NCBI RefSeq assembly: GCF_024763615.1
Contig: NC_077223.1
Location: 11,222,001-11,286,000 of the forward strand
Length of the DNA: 64,000 nucleotides
Reading direction: 5' to 3'
DNA from: Phlebotomus papatasi
Lineage: Eukaryota; Arthropoda; Insecta; Diptera; Psychodidae
Part shown: in pieces, positions 23,425 to 36,700 of the stretch
Numbering within the stretch: the first letter of the stretch is position 1
Layout: every line of letters starts with the position of its first letter
The notes under the pieces: model-generated
What the model saw: the letters and a program-made list of their open reading frames with translations, nothing else
What the model was told of the DNA's origin: nothing
Database searches by the model: none
Program-made: the position numbers and the translations under genes

Positions 23425-23684
23425 AGCTTTCCTTTGGGGTAGTCCCAAAAGTTGTGAAAGACGAGAAATAGATTATCATAAAACAATTAAAATTTAAAAG
23501 ATTTAAAATTTATCACAATAACTATGGCGCATTCTTGGTAAATAAAAACCAATTTGATTGCAAACTAAAATGCTTTCTTGCCCATTTGTTTTTCTTTGGA
23601 AAAAATCGAGGGCAGTTGGTGGGAATTTTCTGGGTCGGTTTAAAAATTGCTGAGTACAGTCTTCGTAGTCAAAAATTTTTAGGA

Positions 23685-24747
23685 ATGAAAGTCGCAGTGA
23701 TTTTAGGTGTGTTCCTCATCATCTCAGAGTTTAATCTCTGTTTAACGTGGTGCCTAAAGAGTCTTGGTGTCCAAGAATGTGACTTTAACTTGCTTCACAT
23801 CTCAGTGTACAATTTCCGGGCATTTCTTTCTGTCCAGAGTCGAGATGTGAGACAAATTCCAACTCTTGTGGAAACCTCATGGCCAGAGAAGTTACTCTCT
23901 TTCGTGGCACGCGGATTTCCCAGCAACAGTGCTCACAGTCCAGCGAACAAATGCCAGAGAATTATACAGAGTTACCGAACTGGAGTTGATTGTCATGGGA
24001 GATTGTGGATGGTGGATAGTGGTTCTTGGGAATGTCCTCCCAAGATTATTGTGTACAATCTCAAAAGTCCTTGGAACAATGAGATTCACCGACATGTCTT
24101 TGAGAATGCCACAGAAGGAATCTTCACTTCTCTGAGTATCGATCCTGTGGATCACGCAGGAAGATTCACAAGGGCTTATCTCACAGTGAGAGGGAGTAAT
24201 TGTATTGTTACTTATTCACTGGAGGAGAAAAAATTCTGGACACTTTGCTCTAGGGAGGATTCATTGGAAAATCATTATTTTCCATCACATTTCAGTGAGT
24301 CTGTAATCCTTCCAATAGGACTCTTGTACCTCTACGATCAATCCCAGAATTCCCTGCATCTCACGGACATTCGAGGGATTCGTGAGATGGAATTCCAGGA
24401 AAATGACATAATTCACATGGAAACAGATATAATTGGGAATTTGATGGGCAAGGGACATTCACTAATTGCAGATTCTAAAAATTTCCTCTACTACATCATT
24501 CCTAAGGATGGAGTTGTTGTCAAATGGAATATAAAGTAAGTGGACTTACCTTTCAATTTCACAAATTCCCGCGTCTCATTGGGCTTTTGAATCTTCTAGG
24601 AAACCTCTGACAGCAGAAAATCATGAAATCCTCCATTTTCAATCCCAAGAGATGATTGGTCTACTTTTTAGCTTCCAGGAATCCCTCTGGGTTATCAATG
24701 CCCATGCCATTGGGGACAATCATAGTCACAGAATTCATAGCGATTAA
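23685..24747 (+). CDS. Yellow/MRJP-family secreted protein
   Basis: Two exons, 23685-24535 and 24600-24747 (64-bp intron, phase 2), give 332 aa. The N-terminus MKVAVILGVFLIISEF looks like a signal peptide. The family core is clear: YRTGVDCHGRLWMVDSG (compare the Yellow pattern VDxCGRLWVLDSG), then PPKIIVYNL, SIDPVDHAGRFTRAYL, SNCIVTYSL and ATEGIFTSLSIDP. The Yellow family comprises extracellular beta-propeller proteins involved in cuticle melanisation, and in some blood-feeding flies salivary amine binding. The protein is shorter than usual (about 400 aa or more). Only about 40 residues separate the signal peptide from the IPTLVETSWPE region, so an upstream exon may be missing or the acceptor-like site near 23805 may be used. 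It converges on Neurl4, stop to stop within 45 bp. Confidence 0.85.
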
Positions 24748-24792
24748 ACTTTTATCTTGAGATCACTAATAATGGTATTTTTCTTTTGATTT

Positions 24793-27700
24793 TTAGCATC
24801 CAGTCGGCCCAGTTGAGTCAATTTTCAGCAAAAGTGCAGTTATGATGCATGCTCCTGCTTCTTTGGTTGTCCACAGTTGCACCACTTGACGATCAGTTGG
24901 AAGTTTCTCCTCATCTTCCGGACTGTTATCTTCCTCCTCATCCTCCTCCTTATACCCACAGAGACTCTGAGTGCGCACCCGGACCTCAAAAGAAGTCGCC
25001 ACACGAGTATTTCCCAAAGTGAACCTTAAAAAATATTTCCCATCATTACTCAATTTTTTTCCAGAATTTTTTTTCTTTAAAATTTCCAAAATTGCCCCTT
25101 ACGTGTGTTTAGCAAATATCGGAACAACATTTGGTGTAGCACTGAGTATTATATGCTTCCCAGGACCAGAATCATCTTTCTGTGACTGAGCCACACTCGG
25201 TTCATTGGAATCTGTTCACGATCAAAAAATATAATAAATTTCTTAATCAACATTGAGAACTCTTTTAAGATAAAAAAAAAAACTAGTGATAAGCCTAGAT
25301 CAGCTCGTTGTAGGTGAGATTATTAACATGAGCAAACTCGGAATGCATGAAAATTTGATTTAGAGCTGAAGTTGAGTGACACCATTCAGTTATCTTGAAT
25401 TAAATTCGTGAAACTATACAAATTTTGTATTAACACCAAAATATCAAGGATTTGGATAAACTGGCACAAAAGTAATATATGGGTGAAATGTAGACCAGAA
25501 TGTTCTCTATAATTTTGCCGTCACTGAGAGAAATCCGAAAAAGTTAAAATAACATTCCGGAAATGTTAATTTTACCTTGCATTATTGATCCGAAATCGGT
25601 GTAAATATTACGCTTTTTAGGTGTATTGGGGGTTAAAGTTACCCTTTTTCATGTTAATTTTACCCTTAAAAAGGTGTAAAATTAACATTAAAAAATGTTG
25701 ATATATTTTTACACCTAAAAGGTGTTAAAGTTATGAGGAAAAAATGTTAATCGCACCCTCTTTTTTTCTCAGTGGTAGAACTTGATCTCATCGATTACTC
25801 AGAAGGCGAGATAATCGAGGTTGTTTGTTTCTGAACTCGTTTTTTCACCCAGAGCGCCCCAAGTGTTCATTTGATGAACCTCAACTATATCAAAGAATTG
25901 CTGTATTTTGTGAGACATTCCATTAAAAAAACCCTATTTTAAGTGTCTTGGTCGAGTAGAAGCAATCAAATTGGCATCTTACTGAGTGATTTCAAAGCGT
26001 TATTATGGGAAAAATTAATTTTTTCACACTAAAACGACCAAATCGGGCAGATGCACTGAGAAAAAGAGGGTGCGATGAACATTTTTTCTTCATAAATTTA
26101 ACATTTTTTAGGTGTAAAAATATATCAACACTTTTTAATGTTAATTTTACACCTTTTTAAGGGTAAAATTAACATGAAAAAGGGTAACTTTAACCCCCAA
26201 TACACCTAAAAAGGGTAATATTTACACCGATTTTGGATCAATACTGCAGGGTAAAATTAACATTTCTGGAATGTTATTTTAACTTTTTCGGATTTCTCTC
26301 ATGTCAGTGTGGCATTGTCTGATCGAAAAATGATGTATGCACAAAATATAGACATAAATGTCCTCTAAAATTATGTCGAAGTAATCATTAAGATCGGTTA
26401 AGCATGTGTCGAGATAATTGAGGTAATGTGTTTTGAATAACGGTTTTTCGACTGTGGCGCCCCTACCGTTGGTCCTATGAAGTTAAGATGTTCTAAAAAA
26501 TTGTAGCGCTTGGCGATACTTTTATTTGCGTCTCATTCGTTAAAATCGGTCAAATAGAACCGGAGATACACTCGACTCTTCGTTATCCGGCTGACTGGGG
26601 GACAAAATGACATTTAGGTTTTTTGAATGATCAACGGTTTTTATATTTTGTGCTGTGTAAATTTATTTTCTGTCTGACAAAGAACAAGCGAATTTTCTTC
26701 ATGGTGTGCTTATGTTTCATTTTTTATCACAATTATGTATTAAAAACTTCGATACAATGATAATAATACTTTAATTCACACTGGACAAACTGCATGCTTC
26801 GTAAAAAATCGTTTTGAATACATCAACCGCCAGCGTTTGGCAGCTGTCACCCGGATAAAAAAGTGCCTGATAACGAAGAGCTGAATGTACAGCAGACTCT
26901 CTCAAATTCGGGCATTTGAGACCGAAATGTCACCTGAAAGAGATAAATTCGGGCGTCAAACTGTTTGAAATGCAACGATCTTTTGTTCATTTGCATAGTC
27001 ACATTAAGTTTACGTACTCATATTTATTATAATTCTTATGAAAACCTCTTAATAATGCAAAATCATATCACAACTAAGACAAACCGTGGCAAATTTAAGC
27101 ACATTTGCTTCATTCAATAATCAGAATCATTACCTGGAAAATGTCAACAAACTTTTTTCAAATTCAACTTACTGCCCGAATTAAAAAGTAGCCCGATCTT
27201 CAAAGAGTCGAATTAGCGAGAGTCTACTGTATGGTGTTTTGAATTCCGTGAACTTTGACCCCTCGTATCTCCGGTTTTATTGTAACCACAGAGAATCCAC
27301 GCCACTTTTTGGAAACTTAACAGCCTAGGCTTCAACACTCTAAAATTTCATCAAAATGCGCAATGGCGTTTTTGAGAAAAATGAGTTTGAATTTGATGAA
27401 TTTTGACGCTATCGCAGCGCCACCTGTGGTAACTTTTTGAACTTCTATCTAAAATTGCTCATCGAGGCGAAACCAAAAACCCAAAATTTAGGTCAAAATG
27501 TTAATTAGAACCGGAGATAGAGGCCGGTCAATTTTTGAACTTTCACCCCTTATAGCTCGGGTCAGGGGTTATGGATCGACTTAAGTATTTTTTTTCTTGA
27601 TAGGTATAATCTGGGGCTAGAACATACTAAAATTTCAGCCCGACGCACAATGGAATTTTTGAGTTATTTAACTTAGAAAATTTCAAATTTTTCTTTTTAA

Positions 27701-30700
27701 TAATAGCGCCCCTGTCGGTGGTTTTAGGAACTTGCGATGTTCGATGCACCTTTGTTGCAAACTGCAAGTTGATATATTTCTTAGTTCGGGAGCTATTAAG
27801 CTCAAAAGAGTGTCCGGCCGGGAACGTAACTTAGCGACCCATATCGTCAGTAAAATCAGCATTTGTCGCAACTTCATTTTTGCGATTTTGAGATATATGC
27901 ATATTTAGAATCGGCGTAATTTTGTTTATTAAACGCACTTGTGTAAAAGAAATTTTTATAAGCCTATTAAAAATTATTTTAAACAAAAATTATCGTAAGT
28001 GCCCTTAATTAAGAAAAATTTATCAGAATTTGTCGTAACTTCCATTTTTGGTGAAGTTAAGACAAATTTTCATACAAAATTTTCTCTAATCAGCATTTAC
28101 CGTAACTTCTTTTGCGCGGCTAGTAATTTGCAGCTAAAACGTTTCATTTTTTAAAGATTTTCTCGAGTTAACACTTTAAAACCCAAAGTGGCATTTTTCC
28201 AATTTTAAGTTTGGAGCTTCATAGTAGAAATTCTATTCAATATTATGCTAAAGTGATAACACTAATGTATAGAGAACTTAATTAGCTTTCGTTTAATAGA
28301 AAAAAAATAGTTGATAACTTTTTTATTATTTAAAATAATGGGAAAAAACCAATTGCCAAATTGCCGTAAAATGCCACCTTTTTTTAATATGGAGTTGACA
28401 TCTGAAATGGACATTTGCAATGGCTTATACTACATAACCAAAAAAATGTTAATATTTTTTGAGTTTTGTCATGATTCGAAAAAAATCGTAAAAAAATACG
28501 TGAACATGTTAAAATAATTATTAAAAATTAAGTAATATAAGACCTAGAATTGTCGTAGAATGGTAATCTAAAAAAAATTTGGTGAAAATTCACTTTTCGC
28601 TTTGTTTTTCTTTTTCGATTCCCTGTTGGAATTTTACATAAAATTTTCTTAAACAAAAGCACAGACTATATATGAGAATTTGAAAATTTTACAGGAAAAT
28701 ATATAGATATGTGTTCTAAGATCCTTGCCAAATTGCTAGAAAAAAGGACATTCAATAGAAATTGCCTTTTTGCTACGAAAATCTGCAAAAATTCACTTTG
28801 GCATTTGTTGTCAATTTTCACAAAATTTATATAAAAATTAGAAGAAAAATGGGAAGATATTTATTGAAAAAATAATTTATGAGTCCTAGAGCTGCTGTAG
28901 ACGTCTTACGGAAGGAAAAACTATTGAAAAATTGCTTTTTTGTGGAGAATATCTCCACTGGCATTTTATGCCAGTTTGGTATTTTACGTGATTTTTTGGC
29001 TCGGGTTTTAAAGTGTTAATTTACAGTTTATTAGTGCCACTTTTATTATTTTGACTCAAAAGTATCGCATTTGGTGCTCATTTTTAAGAAGAATAAAGCT
29101 GAACTAAGAATTTCGTTTCCTGAAAAGTTGTCAAAAGGAAATTACGACAAATGCTGATTTAACTGACGATATATTCGTGATCAGGAAGTGGCGAAACACA
29201 TTTTACCAAAGTTTGAGCCCGATCGGAGGTCATAATATTTTCTTAGGATTATAGTAGGTGAGATTGTTAAGAATGTCATCTAATAAGAAACTTACCCAGT
29301 GGAAGTAAATGCCCTCGATCAAGAATTGGCCGAATTCTGTCCACACGACTGAGGTAAAAGGCCGTTGTCCAGTCTGTGCATTCAGTGCTCAATCCTCCTG
29401 AATTGCACGTCTCCTGATTCAACTTGAATCTCACCCATCCCCTCACCACGAAAGCCAGCGGTGTTATGGCGCAGTCAGCGCAATAGCACGTGGGATAGTC
29501 GTAGCTGAAGAAGGCATCTGGAAGTACCAGAGTCTTCTTGAACTCACTAACCATCTTCCTATATTCACAATCTCGATTGTCCGTGAGCAGTGTATCCAGA
29601 TCAATGATGAAATTATTAGCTGATCTTTGACCGCCAACTGCTCCAGCTGAACTTCCCGGTGAATCTGCCTGAACTTCCGTTCGATTTTCCTCTACTTCCA
29701 CCTCCAAATAGTTAGAATCGTTGTTAACTTCAGGTGCTGCTGCCTCTGGTGGCTCAAAATAGGCTCTGGTTGTATCTTCTTGATTGTGAAATCTCTGAGT
29801 ACTCTGACTGCGTTGAATATTGAGATTTGTCGAATGCTGCAGCTGCAGAGATTCTCGGAGACAGCAGGAATTTGTCAAGTCATTCCTGGCTTCCATTGAG
29901 CGATTCTTGATGGAGATGTTCATCAGGAGATTCTCAGATACACTTTCCATCACAGATCTGGTCATTGAAGAACTTCCAGGAGCATTTATTGGCGGCAGCG
30001 AAGTCTCTGTTTCCTTCTCATGCACCTCCAGATCTGCCTTTTCACACTGTGGCACATTGGATTCAGATTCTGGCCCTGTAGCTTCAAGGGTATTCTGTAG
30101 GGAAGCCTCCTCGTTGAAAGGACTTCCATTGCGCATAATTTCAGCATTTACCAAGGAAATTTTCTCACACTTCCCATAAATATCAAATACCGGATAAACA
30201 TGATGAGGCAATCCTGTTGCCAATTCTTCCAACGTAGTTGAATTTACCATGAGGATGAGACTTCCAGCATGATTGAGAAGTGTAATGACACTTCCTCTCT
30301 GGATATTTTCCAGAACAGCTGCATAGGACGATTGCATCTTATTCTCATTGATATTGACGTAGTCTTCAGCAAATATCCAACAGGGTCGCTTCATATTGAT
30401 GGCACTTTGAGGAATCTGCAGATGACTTGATGTCGGACAAACTCCCACAACACCAACCAAAATTGTCCCTTTCCAGTTTGGCGAAATCTCTTCCACGCGT
30501 ATACTGACACTTTGACCCTTGCACAGTGGTTTATTGACAAAAACCACCCCATTGTTGTACCCCTGAGTCCTCCAGGCACTCTTCCTGTCTTCCGATAGCT
30601 GCACATTCTTCCCATGCAACTCAGCAAATTCAAATGCCAGCATATCCGAGTCTAGAGACTCCAACATTGAATCTTGCTTGTTTAATGGATCCACGCCAAA

Positions 30701-33700
30701 TTCCAGGGAATCCTGGAGACGCAAGCTACAAGGTCGAAGTGGGGAAGAAGCACCTTGGGACCGAGAAATCACCTACGGGAAATATTGAATTTTATCTTCA
30801 ATTTTCAGTTTGTAGCCTCTCCTTAATTTTGTCTCAATTTTGTGTGATTTTAGGGATAAAAAAGGTCTTTAAAAACAGGCTGAGATTATATACTGGACCT
30901 TCTCTGGACATAGGAAGGTAGGGCTATCTGTTATTTTGACCGGAAATTTTAACTTTAACCGATTTTTTACTATATTCGAACTCAAAAACAGTAGGGGAGA
31001 CCGGGGAGGTTTGGGACAGGGGTAGTGTGGGACAAGGCGATTTTTCATTCATTTTTGAAATAAATGGGATTTAACCATTACTCAATCGTAGACAATATTA
31101 AGATGTATCGTGACTAAAAGAATGGATATCCTCACACTGAACGGAAACGGAGATTAAAAAATTGTTAAAAGTTGTTAATTCCCATACAGTGATTAAACAA
31201 AAGTTGCTATTTTGGGGTTAAACAACATAATTGTTGCGTTTTGTTTAATTTTAATCTCCAAAGTTGTTTAAATCTTAGATATCAAAAATTAATCAAATTG
31301 TTGTTAAATATTGTTACAAAGTGATTAAATTTATCAATTTTTTAACAACATTTATCAAAAAATAACAATTTTAAAAAACCCTTTTATGCACTTCTTAAAT
31401 GTCTCTTAATTTTAAATTAATTTTATTTTATAATAAAAGAATCATTTTCAATCTTACTGAATATATTTCCTTCCATTTACATTATAAATTTTACATTTTT
31501 CTGGGATGTTTGAAATCATTTGAGAAATTTCATTATTAATCTTCCTACCAACATAATGGTTTCGGTGTCTGTCAAATTTTAATTCATTTTTAAACATTTG
31601 ATTTCGAAATATGAGGTACCGATTTTTATAAGTTTTTCAAGAAAACGTCTTGCCGTGTACTTTGTCTTTTCGTAAATTTCTAATGATTTATTTCCGTGCT
31701 TAATGTTCATACCAGGTTTTCTTTGCAAGATCATTGTAATTCAAAATAATGGAGTTTCCATTTAGTTCAATTTTCTTTAAATCTTCGTTACAATTTGGAT
31801 TAAAGAACATGTCAGATATTTGCAAAGAAGCTTACCAGAGAAAGTGATATATTTTTTCGAGACGTACTTTTCGTATAATATTTATCGTTGTGCTTTTCTT
31901 CGAATCTTTGACATGCAATTGGTCTGAGTGGTCCGCTTTGCTTAATTATGTGAGCATAGTGTGTTAAGTAGTGATACTTCGGCTTTAATTTCTTTTTAAA
32001 AGTTTTTGATATAGTTTATTGTGACGAGAGACGAGATTATTCACTTGGACAATTTCGTTTTCACTGACTGAAAATTTTGAAAGAATCATTACTATTTTCT
32101 ACAAAATGAAGCTGATGTATGATGAATGAAGCTATCAGTTTAATAATTCGTACAAAAGTTGCCGATTCAGATGCGAACATTTTTAGTTTTTCTTTTTTCA
32201 AGTGCATCCTTGTAATTACAGTTGAATTAGAAGAATATTCGCTATCATATTTAAATTTGCTTTTTGCCGCATTAAGTTGGTCGATTCTAAAATATATCTT
32301 TTCACAATTAAATATGACAGCGCACTATAAAGATCATAGTGAACAACTACTTCATAAAGATCATGCATATTATCCTTGAAAAAATTTGTAGTTACGCACA
32401 GTACAGCTTTCCTCCATAAGACTTTCTAGTTGCAAATTTTGGAACATAATATTCTCCCTTAAACATATGACTTTTTTAAGGAGAAGTTCTAAAGCTTTTT
32501 AATTTTATTTTACCTTATCTTCGCCAGGAAAAACCACGAAAATATACTAAGAGAGAATTTCAATGGATCGGCAAGACATAATCAAACCCCGGCTCTGCGT
32601 GGTCTAGAATTAGGTTAACGAGTCCCCTCCTCCTGTTCTTCTTATCCAGTTTACCATTTTTCTCATGGTATTCTTTAAGGGAAATTCCTTCTGGACATTT
32701 TAAAATATCATGGATCGAGATAACAATCCAAGAGGACACTCGAGTATTTCCCCGTTTTGGTTGATCCCGGCGTACTTCCCTTCCGGACTGCACGTTTTGA
32801 CGCCATTATCGACGGAATATCATTTTTACGGCCCCAGGAGGAAGGATTTCATTGATATCCGTTTCCTCGAGGTCGCAGATATCGTCTGAGGTGATTCCTC
32901 GATCTATAAATTAAAGAAAAAAGTCGAGAAATAAGACAAGAGGGAGAATGAGGTTATGGAAGATCAAAAATACCTTTCAGGGCTCCGTATTTCTCGGGTG
33001 CTCCAAACTTGTGGGACAGAGCCATCAAATTTGGATCGTTACAGACCTCCCCCATAAACAAAATTAGCAAATTTGCGTTTACCACTTGTTTTTTAATTTA
33101 ATTTTATTGACACACGCGCAACTCACTTGGCATACTTCAACTTCATAATCCAATTGACTGAGAAGAAATGTCAAAATTAAAACTTATTTCAACAAAAAAT
33201 GTTTAAAATTTGTTAAAATGTTGTTAAGAAAAGAAAACGAACAAATTATTGTTAGAAATAGTTTACTGTTGTTTTTTAGTTGGTAAAAAAAAAACAATTT
33301 TTGTTAATTTTATCTCCTTTTTAGACGCAATTAATGAAATTTTTGTTTATTTCGTAAATAATCTCTTTTTATCTCCAAAAATAAAAAATTTTCAACAAAT
33401 TTTAACTCTCATTCCGTTCAGTGCAGTTTTATTGTTTTAATTCTATGATCACTTTTTTAAAAATTGATAAAAATTGCATATTTTGACGTCTCAGTTTTCC
33501 TCTTTGTATTTTATATCAGCGATATATAATCAAAACTTTTTTATCTCATTAGCTAGCAGTGTAATCTTGGAACATATTTTTATAAAAGATTCAGAGATTA
33601 TACGCTCTTGTTTTTTACTTAAAGATTTTAAATACCAAAACTACACGCGGGGATGTTTGGGACACCTGAAAGGGGAAGAATGGGATGTTGATTTTCGACG

Positions 33701-36700
33701 CGATTGTAGGTGGTGTTCAATTGTTTATTGTCAAAATGAAGAATAATGCCCAGTTTCAACTGAAAATCTCCCTCTTGTGCAAACTTTACCAGTAGAGCAG
33801 ATTTTTTTAACTACAGGGACAATTAAACCATCATTGTCTTGGGAATCAATAATTCCTTCTCACTCAGAGAATATTCGATCTTTGCCCAATCTAGTTAAAA
33901 ACTATTTTTTTCGAAAATTTCTCGAACAAGTTCTCCAGAAAAAGCAAGGCGAGAGCTAATTCAGAGAAATAATGAGAAAACAGGAATCCATCAATGAGTT
34001 CAAAACTAAGAGTTGTAAGAAAATCTACTCACTTAAGGAATTTGATAATCATGATTGCAATATTTAGAATAAAAAAAAGAAAAGAAAGGTAGATGGAAAA
34101 TAAGAAGAAAATACTTTAAATAATTGATTGACAATAAATGACTCTACTGTACAAATAAAATTGATATTAATTTCTAAGTATAAATAAAAGATGAAACATT
34201 TTTATTTCTATCAGAAATATTTTTAATCTGGTATTTAAAATTAATTAACGTGTTCCAGTAATGCAAATTATGCGAGAAAAACGCGTCCCAAACATCCCCT
34301 TTTGCGTCCCATACTGCCCCACATCGGGAAGGTTTGGGACAAAGCGTCAAGTAAAATGTTTTATCTTCTCCAAGAAAACTGAGTTGTTTTCCAAGTTCTA
34401 TCGAGTACTTTTTATAAAGTCAATACCCATAAGTATTCTATAGACTGCATAACATTGTAATACACTATCGTGATTTTTTAGAATACTGTCTCAAAGTCAA
34501 AACATGAAAAAGTGTCCCAAACCTCCCCGGTCTCCCCTAATTGACTGCACACTAGACAAATTTCTGTAAAAAAAAAATTAAAGTCGAATATTCGAAGGTA
34601 AAATTAAACAATTCTGGATGGCCTATTCCTCAACTGAATTTTCTTAAATTTGGCTTTTTTTGGAAAAATTAGAAAAATCGGAATTAGAAAACTCACCTGT
34701 ACAGCCATTGTTGAGCCAATCAGCTCTACCACTGCGTAAACATCCGTTGAAACTCCATGGAAAGTTATGTTCATGTCTTCGGAATTCAGGAGAACATGCA
34801 GAGTCCTCGCCGGAGTCAATTCCAGCGTTAGACGATCTCCCACTCGAAGCCATTCCAGAGAGGCCAATGATCTATTGATCAAGCCACCATTGTGCCTTAC
34901 TTCATTGCACGAGACATACCAGACATTAGCTGGAATCCTCTTGATCGTACTTGGTATATTCTTTCGAACATGTTCATCCGTCAAATTGAGATCCGTTACG
35001 CCGAACTTCAAGCTTCCAGCATACATTTGATTGATCTCCGTGATCTTAATCTCAAATTGCTCCCCAACAGCTAGAGGATGCTCCGAAAAGGCCAATCCAT
35101 GTGAGAGAGCAGCAGCAGCATTAACACAGCGATTGGCCATTGTCCAGTTTTGAGACAGGGAGATATTTCCCGAGATGCATGACCACCGATGTTTGGCCTC
35201 CAACGCCGGCTGAATCACCGACGTAGCCTGGAGGCTCTGGGAATTTTCACTAGTGGCATATGGTGCTCGGATATCGAGTTGTGGCGTAGAGATGCTCACC
35301 TGAGCACATTGCCCATAGAGATCAATAACGGCGTACAAATTTGACGTTCGCAGCTCATAAGCTGGACCCTGATCAACTCCATCTATCATAAAATGGATAA
35401 AATCCCCATTTCTCATCACCCCAATCCTGGCACCAGTAGCCAATGTATCCAAATCAAAGGGGATCAATCCATTACGGACAGTCACACCATTGTAGATTAG
35501 GGAACTCCCAGACAACATTAAAGTATCGTGACTGAGGTCTGTTGCCGTACTGGGTAAGCTCACCTCATCCGGCCTGGCACCCGTCACCCCAATCTCAATG
35601 CTCCCTGTCCAGTGATCAATCATATTCTCCAGCACCACTTCAAACACCTCCCGCTGCCTCAATGGTCGATTGCTAAACACAATTGATCCATTGAATTCAG
35701 CCAGAGCTTTCGGACGACTCGCCGTGAAGCCACCATTTGATATTCTAGCATTCCTCCCATGCACCTGATGGAATCTCAATCTTGGTTCACTACTATACAG
35801 TGTTGTATTGGAAATTGTTGAGTTGCCCGTGTCCGGACTTCCCACTTCCGATGTATCCACAATACTCGCTTGAGCTGCTTGACCATACAAATCAATCACC
35901 CCGTAAACTTTCTCTGGGACTCCCGTGGCTGCTGGTCCCTGATCCATGCTGTTCACATAGAAGTGCAACACTCCATCGTCCTTTCGGACAACACCCACAC
36001 GATCACCTACCTGAAGTCTGTCCAGATTCTGGCCATATTGCTCAATAACAGTAGTTCCATTCTGCATCACACCATTCCCTGTCATCATCCACGTCCCCGA
36101 GCGCACATTTGTCATCGTAAAGGGAAATTCCAGTTCAGTGGGACTGTGAGTAGTAACTCCCATCTCAATTGAACCAGCCCATTTACTAACAACCCTTTCC
36201 AGACGAACCTAAAGATGAAAGTGAATTCACTTTCAAGCTGGACTTTTTAGAAATTTACAAGACCGATTCTATATAGGGTAAATGTCCTAATTCAACCAAT
36301 TAAGTTCGTATTTTTTCTGAAGAGAATTACATAAATTTGCTCCTTGACTCTTCTATAACACTTGGAAGGACCCTAGTGGCAGCCGCTGCCAATTTAGTTT
36401 TCAATTTAATTTTTTATAATGAAGAATATATCATTTTGCCTGGAGGCCTGAGTGAATGCGTGCAGAATTTATCTGGCTATTTTTTCGTTATAATATTTTT
36501 AATAAAAATTAAATATTAATGTAAAATATATTGCAAAAACAAAAAACTACACTCGGAAGGACCAAGTGACAGTTGCTGCCATATGCATTTTATATGGGAG
36601 TTTGACGTTCTGCAGATGTAATTTTCTTGATTGTTAGTGTATAAAAAAGCCTTAAAAGAACAAATTGAAAGTGTTTTTGCAAATGATTGAGAAGAATTAA

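Larger units (their letters stand above)
30992..34539. mobile_element. 3.5-kb TA-flanked element, TAGGGGAGACCGGGGAGG ends
   Basis: The ends TAGGGGAGACCGGGGAGG followed by TTTGGGACA are perfectly inverted over about 27 bp and TA-bounded. It is the largest TA-GGGGA element here. The right part (33777-33959) encodes ENIRSLPNLVKN, loosely like the tail of pogo-type transposases (weak inference). A second TIR element (31135-33423) carrying a gene remnant is nested inside. It sits in the Neurl4 intron between exons 4 and 5. Confidence 0.8.

Noticed and set aside
24971..25189. 72-codon plus-strand frame between the yellow gene and Neurl4
   Set aside because: It lies opposite Neurl4 exons 6-7, which splice in frame.
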